Shown here: positions 29,174-35,417 of the stretch, piece after piece
How the letters are laid out: each line of letters opens with the position of its first letter
Position numbering within the stretch: position 1 is the stretch's first letter
Assembly: GCA_021827945.1 (NCBI GenBank)
Contig: JAKATW010000050.1
Span: 1-35,417, forward strand
Origin: Thermoplasmata archaeon
GTDB taxonomy: Archaea; Thermoplasmatota; Thermoplasmata; Thermoplasmatales; GCA-001856825
Reading direction: 5' to 3'
DNA: 35,417 nt
Notes under the pieces: generated by a model
Told to the model about the DNA's origin: nothing
Database searches by the model: none
The model's input: the letters and a program-made list of their open reading frames with translations, nothing else
Program-made: the position numbers and the translations under genes

Positions 29174-30028
29174 ATGAAAATTTCTGTCACCGGCGGGAAA
29201 GGAGGAACCGGGAAGAGTACAGTTGCCATTAATATCGCAACGATACTGGCAAGGAACAAGAAGGTCGTGCTGGTAGACGCAGACGTCGAGTGTCCGAATG
29301 ATCACATTCTGACATCTACTGAGCTCTCATGTCAGGAAGATAGCCTTATTTTCAGGCCAAAATTCGACTACTCAAGATGCACGAAGTGTCGTCTGTGTAG
29401 GGACAGCTGCTCAGAAAGTGCGATAGTGGTATTCAAAGAAGGATATCCTTTCCTTATGCCATCCCTTTGTTCTGGATGCAAGACGTGCAAACTGGTATGC
29501 CCGGCTGATGCCATCAAGGATGATGCAAAGATTATTGGGAGCACGTTCGTAAGCGCTGTGAATGAAAACCTCACCCTGGTCACGGGAGTTCTTAAGGAGG
29601 GAGAGGAGAGATCATATCCCCTTGTCTTATCGACAAGGAAGAGGTCCGAAACGGCAGACTCAGAACTTGAGATCCTCGATACTTCTGCTGGAACAGGGAA
29701 TCATGTTGCAGCCGCTATAGAGGGATCGATGTTCGCAATAGTTGTGACTGAGCCAACCCCTCTTGGGACCCATGACTTGAAGATGATATTGAATCTGCTT
29801 GAGAGACTGGAGGTCAAAGGTTACCTTGTCATGAACAGATCTGACCTAGTAGATGACCCGCCTCAAATAGATGGTATAGAGACTATAGGGAAAATCCCAT
29901 TAAGCGACGAAATCGTGGATAGCTATATTAAGGGAAGACCGGTGGTAGAGATGTATCCGGAGAGTTCAGCTTCACGAGAATTCAATAGAATTTCAGAAAA
30001 ATTGAGTGATTTGATATGGCAGAAATAG
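29174..30028 (+). CDS. MinD/Mrp-superfamily P-loop ATPase with inserted 2x[4Fe-4S] ferredoxin domain
   Basis: Walker A GGKGGTGKST plus CTKCRLCRDSC...CSGCKTCKLVCPADAI. Confidence 0.92.
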   Translation: MKISVTGGKGGTGKSTVAINIATILARNKKVVLVDADVECPNDHILTSTELSCQEDSLIFRPKFDYSRCTKCRLCRDSCSESAIVVFKEGYPFLMPSLCSGCKTCKLVCPADAIKDDAKIIGSTFVSAVNENLTLVTGVLKEGEERSYPLVLSTRKRSETADSELEILDTSAGTGNHVAAAIEGSMFAIVVTEPTPLGTHDLKMILNLLERLEVKGYLVMNRSDLVDDPPQIDGIETIGKIPLSDEIVDSYIKGRPVVEMYPESSASREFNRISEKLSDLIWQK

Positions 30029-30897
30029 TGATAGCTAGCGGAAAGGGAGGAGTGGGAAAGAGCACTCTCACATCTTCAATCTCGGTGTTGTTGCAGGATA
30101 GGAAAATAGGGATAGTGGATGGGGATGCAGAAGCACCTAATCTCCACATCATATTTGACGTAAATACTTGGGAAAGTGAAGTTGAGTACAGAGAAAAGAG
30201 CATCGCGGAAATAGATTATTCAAAATGCATTAACTGCTTGCTGTGTAAGGAGACATGCACATACGAGGCAATCAGAGAAAAGGATGGAATTCCGTCCATA
30301 AAGGGTTATGTTTGCGAAGGCTGCGGTGCGTGCAAAGTGGTCTGCCCAAACGACGCAATCTCAATCCAGAAAAATATTCTCTCTGGATGGATCAGGATCG
30401 GAAAAACTAAGTACGGTCCATTCGTGAGCTCGGAACTTGACGTAGGACAACCTAACAGTGGCAAACTTGTCACAAGCGAAAAGAACATCGCAAGGAAATG
30501 GGTCATAGATGGTTTGATAAAGAACATAATAGTTGATTCTGCCGCAGGGATAGGCTGTCAGGTAATTGCATCCTTGAGCGGAGCAACTCATGCGCTTCTT
30601 GTCGTAGAGCCAACAAAGTCTAGCCTTAGCGACTTGAAGCGGGTATATTACCTTGCTCAACATTTTAGAATAAAGTCATTCGTTGTAGTAAACAGATACA
30701 ATCTTAACCCAGATTTCAGCGAACTGCACGACTTTGTATCAGAAAATGGTCTGGAGATCGTTGGAAAAATTCCCTATGACAAGACAGTAGCAGAATCAAT
30801 GGCAAAGAGAAAGCCTTTAGTTGAATACGACCCACATTCTCCTGCATCTAAAACAATTCATGAAATTTCATCATTTGTTGATACCCTTTTATCGTGA
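30016..30897 (+). CDS. MinD/Mrp-superfamily P-loop ATPase with inserted 2x[4Fe-4S] ferredoxin domain (second copy)
   Basis: Walker A GKGGVGKST plus CINCLLCKETC...CEGCGACKVVCPNDAI. Overlaps the preceding ORF by 13 nt. Confidence 0.92.
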   Translation: MAEIVIASGKGGVGKSTLTSSISVLLQDRKIGIVDGDAEAPNLHIIFDVNTWESEVEYREKSIAEIDYSKCINCLLCKETCTYEAIREKDGIPSIKGYVCEGCGACKVVCPNDAISIQKNILSGWIRIGKTKYGPFVSSELDVGQPNSGKLVTSEKNIARKWVIDGLIKNIIVDSAAGIGCQVIASLSGATHALLVVEPTKSSLSDLKRVYYLAQHFRIKSFVVVNRYNLNPDFSELHDFVSENGLEIVGKIPYDKTVAESMAKRKPLVEYDPHSPASKTIHEISSFVDTLLS

Positions 30898-30924
30898 AAG
30901 TAAGTAGAAAACGTTTAAGTATTT

Positions 30925-30946
30925 ATTATGAATATATATTCATAAT
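30925..30946. promoter_or_regulatory. Perfect 22-bp palindrome upstream of DUF5320 gene (candidate operator)
   Basis: ATTATGAATATATATTCATAAT is its own reverse complement; lies after a TATA-like TTTAAGTA and before SD GAGGTGA and ATG at 30960. Confidence 0.65.
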
Positions 30947-30959
30947 GTGAGGTGAAAAA

Positions 30960-31271
30960 ATGCCGTATGGTGATGGAACTGGACCCCTTGGTTACGGACC
31001 AAGAAGTGGAAGACATGCTGGATTTTGCGGAGGTTATTCGATGCCAGGCTTTCTAAACAATGCAGTGCCAAGAATGGGATTTGGAAGAGGGAACAGGTAT
31101 TACTGGGGAAGAGCTAATTATGACCCCTACGTAGGAGCTCCATATGTTGCTCCTCCAAGCAATATAGCAACTCTGACAAACGAGGAACAAAAAAAGATCT
31201 TGGAAGAAGAACTGAAGGATCTGGAAACACAAAAACAAGCGATTGAGAAGAGAATTAGAGAATTACAGTGA
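30960..31271 (+). CDS. DUF5320-like Gly/Tyr-rich protein with C-terminal coiled coil
   Basis: MPYGDGTGPLGYGPRSGRHAGFCGG N-terminus and EEQKKILEEELKDLETQKQAIEKRIRELQ C-terminus. Confidence 0.85.
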   Translation: MPYGDGTGPLGYGPRSGRHAGFCGGYSMPGFLNNAVPRMGFGRGNRYYWGRANYDPYVGAPYVAPPSNIATLTNEEQKKILEEELKDLETQKQAIEKRIRELQ

Positions 31272-31277
31272 CTAGAA

Positions 31278-31577
31278 ACGCCCAGACCTAGAAGATTCCG
31301 AAGAGTAAGTAGACTCCCTTACACTGACCATTTCCTTCCTGCCACTTCAAGAGCTGCTCAAGTAGGTGAGATAATATTGACTGTGGAAGAGTACGAGGCG
31401 ATAAGACTCAAGGATTTGATGCAGATGGATCAGAGAGATGCAGCAGTTATGATGGGAATTTCTCAAGCTACGTTTCACAGGATTGTCACGGGAGCAAGAA
31501 GGAAGATTGCAGATGCTATAGTTGAGGGAAAGGCAATAAGGATATACGGAGGTTCCTACACGACAACCAAGGAATGA
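31278..31577 (+). CDS. DUF134-family HTH protein (probable ACG start; the track ORF begins at TTG 31377)
   Basis: Full-length frame reads (T)PRPRRFRRVSRLPYTDHFLPATSRAAQVGEIILTVEEYEAIRLKDLMQMDQRDAAVMMGISQATFHRIVTGARRKIADAIVEGKAIRIYGGSY. Confidence 0.85.
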   Translation, partial: TPRPRRFRRVSRLPYTDHFLPATSRAAQVGEIILTVEEYEAIRLKDLMQMDQRDAAVMMGISQATFHRIVTGARRKIADAIVEGKAIRIYGGSYTTTKE

Positions 31578-31606
31578 GTTGTCCTCTCTGTGAACTGTGA
31601 TAGTAA

Positions 31607-32020
31607 ATGAAAGCTGTAATGGTTGCGGTTGACTCGTCAGAGGTCTTGGAACACGCAGTGAGAATGGCAGTCTACCTCTTTCCGAGAGCGGAAGAATTCT
31701 ATCTTGTTTACTTGATGCCCGTTAACTATTCTCACTTCTGGATACCCAACCAAGAGAAGAGGGAATCAGCAAGGAGAGAGATTATGGTAAAGATCAGGGA
31801 AGTCTTCTCGTCTGCCGACATCTCAATTAATACCAAATTCAAGATTGAAATCATCGAGGATGATCCCGCCAAGGAACTGATGGAACTTTCTAGGAGAAAG
31901 AATGTTGATGCAATGGTAATTGAACGCTGGAATCGCTGGAAAGGCAGGGGCTCCATTTCGAAGAGAACGGCTATCAGGACTATTTCCAACTCTGGAATTC
32001 CCATTACGGTACTGAACTGA
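31607..32020 (+). CDS. Universal stress protein family protein
   Basis: MKAVMVAVDSSEVLEHAVRMAVYLFP...DPAKELMELSRRKNVDAMVIER...RTISNSGIPITVL. Confidence 0.8.
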   Translation: MKAVMVAVDSSEVLEHAVRMAVYLFPRAEEFYLVYLMPVNYSHFWIPNQEKRESARREIMVKIREVFSSADISINTKFKIEIIEDDPAKELMELSRRKNVDAMVIERWNRWKGRGSISKRTAIRTISNSGIPITVLN

Positions 32021-32192
32021 AATCACTGAAACTTGCTTCTCCGGGGTTGAGAACTCTGCTATATCACATAAAACTTGGCGTCTATGCCTTCATTTATTTT
32101 TCTCGAGACAGAAAATGTCAAGGTGCATGATCGAGTATCCAGGGGTCGATCGGTGCCAAATTTAATCTATCTTTTGCAAATATGGAGAGATA

Positions 32193-33146
32193 GTGCAGTA
32201 CATGGTTTCTATAGCCTTTGGACCAGTTCCTTCTAGAAGACTTGGAATGAGTCTTGGCATCAACAATATACCCCCGAAATTTTGCAGCTATTCCTGTGTC
32301 TACTGCCAGATAGGGAATACGGATACTATTACAACAGAAAGGTCTAGGTTCTATGATACAAGTTCAATAGTTATGGAAGTGGAAAGAAGAATCGAAAAGG
32401 CAATTTCTTCTGGATCCAGGATAGATTACCTGACCTTTGTTCCGGATGGAGAACCAACGCTGGATCATCTATTAGGAGATGAAATTCGTCTTCTGAAGGA
32501 TAAGGGACCGAAGATCGCTGTCATAACTAACTCTTCACTGTTATGGGATACTGAGGTAAGAAAAGATCTTGTGCAGGCTGACTGGATTTCCATCAAGGTT
32601 GACACCGTAGATTCCAACATCTGGAGAAGGATAAATAGACCGTCACCCCACCTTAAACTGGAAGGGATCATTAACGGAATTAAGGATTTCGTTGCAGAAT
32701 TCAATGGTTATTTGGCTACAGAAACCATGCTTGTCTCAGGGATGAACGATGGGGACAAAACCTTGGAAGAAACCTCAGATTTCCTTAAGAGCCTAGAACC
32801 TGACACTGCGTACATATCGATACCAACGAGGCCGCCTGCGGTAGGATGGCTTAAGCCGCCGACAGAGGAGATAGTGAACCAAGCATACCAGATTTTCAGT
32901 AAGAAACTTCAAAGAGTAGAATTACTCACAGGTTACGAAGGGAATCTTTTTGCCTATACTGGAAATGTCACTGATGATATCCTCCGTGTCGTTTCCGTAC
33001 ACCCAATGAGAGAGGAAGCGATCAATGAGATGCTATCAAAGGCCAATTGCGGGTGGGAAACTATAGAAGAAATGATTGCAAGAAAGCAACTGAAGGAAGT
33101 TGAATATCAGGGTGTCAGGTTCTTCATGAGACCCCATTCTCTCTAA
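32193..33146 (+). CDS. Radical SAM protein (COG0731-like)
   Basis: FGPVPSRRLGMSLGINNIPPKFCSYSCVYCQIG (CX3CX2C), DGEPTLD. Confidence 0.9.
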   Translation: MQYMVSIAFGPVPSRRLGMSLGINNIPPKFCSYSCVYCQIGNTDTITTERSRFYDTSSIVMEVERRIEKAISSGSRIDYLTFVPDGEPTLDHLLGDEIRLLKDKGPKIAVITNSSLLWDTEVRKDLVQADWISIKVDTVDSNIWRRINRPSPHLKLEGIINGIKDFVAEFNGYLATETMLVSGMNDGDKTLEETSDFLKSLEPDTAYISIPTRPPAVGWLKPPTEEIVNQAYQIFSKKLQRVELLTGYEGNLFAYTGNVTDDILRVVSVHPMREEAINEMLSKANCGWETIEEMIARKQLKEVEYQGVRFFMRPHSL

Positions 33147-33292
33147 ACTCTTCACATTTAGAGCGGATGAAATAGATACGGACCCTGTTCACTATAATAC
33201 CTGCCTTTATTGGGATGATACTTTCTATATTTTACTCATTTTAACTGAAAGAAGTGCAATCATATAATACGACAGAGCAATATTGGAATCTC

Positions 33293-33730
33293 ATGGTCAA
33301 GATTGGAATCATAATCTGCGACAGGTACAGGAACTGCGCTGGTGGAAAGTGTTTCAGGGCACTGGCTGAGAGGAAAGGAGCATTTGATATTTACAAGAAT
33401 GATGATACGGAAGTTGTAGGTTATACTACATGTGGGGGATGCCCAGGGGGAAACGTGGAGTACGCTCCCGAAGAAATGAAAAAGAGAGGAGCAGAAGTCA
33501 TCCACCTCGCAACAGGTCTTCTTGTTGGATACCCTCCTTGTCAGTGGACCGATCATTTCAAATCTTTCATCGAAGAAAAGTATGGACTTAAGGTGGTGAT
33601 TGGGACTCATCCCATTCCTGAGAAGTATTATCTGACGCATAAAGCACTCGGAACATGGGATGGACCGGACTGGTCAAAGAGATTGGAGACAGTCATGTGT
33701 GATGAGCAAACACGAAAGGCCTACGATTGA
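33293..33730 (+). CDS. CGGC-domain (Cys-rich, metal-binding) protein
   Basis: IGIIICDRYRNCAGGKCFRAL...GYTTCGGCPGGNVEYAPEEMKKRGAEVIHLATG...PPCQW. Start chosen at the Met before VKIGI. Confidence 0.85.
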   Translation: MVKIGIIICDRYRNCAGGKCFRALAERKGAFDIYKNDDTEVVGYTTCGGCPGGNVEYAPEEMKKRGAEVIHLATGLLVGYPPCQWTDHFKSFIEEKYGLKVVIGTHPIPEKYYLTHKALGTWDGPDWSKRLETVMCDEQTRKAYD

Positions 33731-33910
33731 CCTATCCCTAAAAGACAATCAAGCAAAAGACCGACAGTAAACACAGTTCTTATTCTAGATTCTCTCTGCT
33801 GCTGAAGCGATACGCAATTGGCATGAAATACAAACACCATTGTGCTTCTGAAGGAGATTAATAGAGACAGATTCAATACTTCAAAGGACTTTTAATGTCA
33901 GGGTTTCAAA

Positions 33911-34090
33911 GTGAATTGGAACAGGGTGTTATTCATTGACGAAAGTGACACAGTCGATCAAACTATGAGGGAACAATTTAGGCATTTTAAAATTAACAGA
34001 AAAACTTCCTATCTATTTTCATCCCAGATATCCAGTAGGATGGAGATTAGAAACCGCAATAATATATCGGCATATAATCATGATATCTAA
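33911..34090 (+). pseudogene. Possible degraded LMW-phosphatase/ArsC-like fragment
   Basis: 59-aa GTG frame VNWNRVLFIDESDTVDQTMREQFRHFKINRKTSYLFSSQISSRMEIRNRNNISAYNHDI*, loosely like VLFVCVGNSxRSQMAEAFxRHx but lacking the catalytic Cys. Confidence 0.25.
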
Positions 34091-34157
34091 ATATGAAGAT
34101 GTGATACTTTTATCAACTTGGGATCCAAATGACCTAAAAGTTCCTGGTGTTTGAACT

Positions 34158-34523
34158 ATGATTAGAAGAAATGGGATGTGCGATCTAAAGAATATAGCCT
34201 CGGTTGATACTGACAAATACGGGAAAATGGAAGAATTGCTAGGAGCTTTATCCAACAGAACCAGATTGGCAATCCTCTCAGTGATTCTAGAACACGAAAG
34301 TGTCTGTGCATGCGAATTACAATCTGCCCTAGGGCTTGGGCAACCAACTGTATCCTCTAACCTCCAGAGACTCTATACAGCTGGTATCTCGGAGAAGAGA
34401 AATGGATGGAGATACACTTTTCACTCAGTCAGGGAAGAATACCGCGACTTCCTGAAAGGAATAATGAGACAGCCTGTAAAATCATCTTCCATCACAGACG
34501 AGAATCTCATTACATCGAGATGA
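34158..34523 (+). CDS. ArsR-family metalloregulator
   Basis: LLGALSNRTRLAILSVILEHESVCACELQSALGLGQPTVSSNLQRLYTAGISEKRNGWRYTFHSV. Confidence 0.92.
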   Translation: MIRRNGMCDLKNIASVDTDKYGKMEELLGALSNRTRLAILSVILEHESVCACELQSALGLGQPTVSSNLQRLYTAGISEKRNGWRYTFHSVREEYRDFLKGIMRQPVKSSSITDENLITSR

Positions 34524-34534
34524 TGTGAGCGTCC

Positions 34535-35417
34535 ATTCTATCAGAGAAAGGTTCAATTGGAAACAGAGCGATCAAATTTGATGTATACAGGGTCACTGAT
34601 CACGTCAGGAAATATCTCATACTGTACACCTTTGTTTCTGTTCTATTGGGGATAGTCATCGGATATTACTCGAGAACATTTACCGCTTCAGACAAAGGAC
34701 TCCTATCAAATCTTGTCATCTTCTTTGCGATACTTACCATATATCCTTCCATGATTCAATTGAAAACCGAGGGTCTATTGAAACATATGAGGTCATTTAA
34801 ACCGATCATAATTTCACTAATTTATGTATTCGTGCTTTCACCCCTAATAGCAATACTAGTTGCTCCTTCTTTCGGAAATGCCTCAGTCGCGTCCGGTTTC
34901 GTTGTTTCCAATGTCGTTCCCGCTTCGAGCGCATCGATGGGATATGTTCTTATTGCCGGTGGAAGTTTAGAACTTGCAACAGTGCTTGCTGTCTTAAGTG
35001 TCGTGGTAGCCGTGCCTGCAATTCCATTGATAATGAACCTTTACAGTAGCCAAATGCACTTTTCTTTCCCTCTGGCTCCAGTAATGATGTCAGTACTTTA
35101 CATTCTGATTCTGCCGTTGATCGCCGGACAACTCACAAGATACCCTCTAGAAAAAATCAAAGGCAGAGAATTTGTAAACAAAACATCGAGAAAATATCTT
35201 TCCCTTGTCACGATGTTTTCAATGTTCTCATTAATTTTTGTTCTAGTCTTCAAGGAGGCTCCTGTCATCATTGCAAGGCCGGATCTGGTTGCATATCTTA
35301 TAGGGTTCCAGTCAGTTATCATTGCTGGAATACTCGGTCTATCAATTATTGTCAGCAGATGGATAAATCTGTCTTATGAGGAACATCAGGCTCTTGCTCT
35401 GATTTCTATCTCCAAAA
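34535..35417 (+). CDS. Acr3/BASS-type arsenite or anion permease, 3' end outside window (start uncertain)
   Basis: Frame open from 34529 to the window end: FDVYRVTDHVRKYLILYTFVSVLLGIVIGYYSRTFTASDKGLLSNLVIFFAILTIYPSMIQLKTEGLLKHMRSFKPIIISL...VVPASSASMGYVLIAGGSLELATVLAVLS... Multi-TM and downstream of ArsR. Not in the ORF track. Confidence 0.8.
   Translation, partial: MLSEKGSIGNRAIKFDVYRVTDHVRKYLILYTFVSVLLGIVIGYYSRTFTASDKGLLSNLVIFFAILTIYPSMIQLKTEGLLKHMRSFKPIIISLIYVFVLSPLIAILVAPSFGNASVASGFVVSNVVPASSASMGYVLIAGGSLELATVLAVLSVVVAVPAIPLIMNLYSSQMHFSFPLAPVMMSVLYILILPLIAGQLTRYPLEKIKGREFVNKTSRKYLSLVTMFSMFSLIFVLVFKEAPVIIARPDLVAYLIGFQSVIIAGILGLSIIVSRWINLSYEEHQALALISISK

Noticed and set aside
35098-35322. 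74-aa minus-strand ORF
   Set aside because: Antisense to the clear multi-TM permease frame.
1-35417. CRISPR array, rRNA genes or intact insertion sequence
   Set aside because: No regularly spaced direct repeats, rRNA-like sequence or full transposase seen on reading both strands.

Overview
Archaeal chromosomal segment. Protein families, GGTGAT-type Shine-Dalgarno sites and gene content suggest Thermoplasmata, but this is inference because no rRNA is present. It is gene-dense. Housekeeping and metabolic genes include class II LysRS, MBF1, a GfcR-like PRTase regulator, PEBP, Nnr, TldD/TldE, Fe/Mn SOD, acyl-CoA dehydrogenase, PGI/PMI, aldo/keto reductase, Lrp and DUF917. Further genes are a serine beta-lactamase-like hydrolase, a PKD-containing peptide-binding protein, an enolase-superfamily epimerase, a SufT-like protein, radical SAM, CGGC and ArsR proteins, and a permease running off the right edge. 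Main points for follow-up: (1) an 'orange protein' (ORP)-like cluster with a NifX/NifB-like protein, two MinD-type ATPases with ferredoxin inserts, DUF5320 and DUF134, with a perfect 22-bp palindrome at one promoter; (2) a CBS protein with a C-terminal HPF/RaiA-like fold; (3) a fused flavin split-barrel/UbiA prenyltransferase; (4) a truncated tyrosine recombinase, missed by the ORF track, beside a tRNA-Pro(TGG); (5) three genes (lysS, DUF134, the Acr3/BASS-like permease) whose conserved N-termini extend upstream of any ATG/GTG/TTG, suggesting AUU/ACG-type starts; (6) paired inverted repeats suggesting a structured RNA or element end near 12.24-12.34 kb. No CRISPR array, rRNA or intact transposon was found. 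All family assignments come from reading the sequence; no database search was run.
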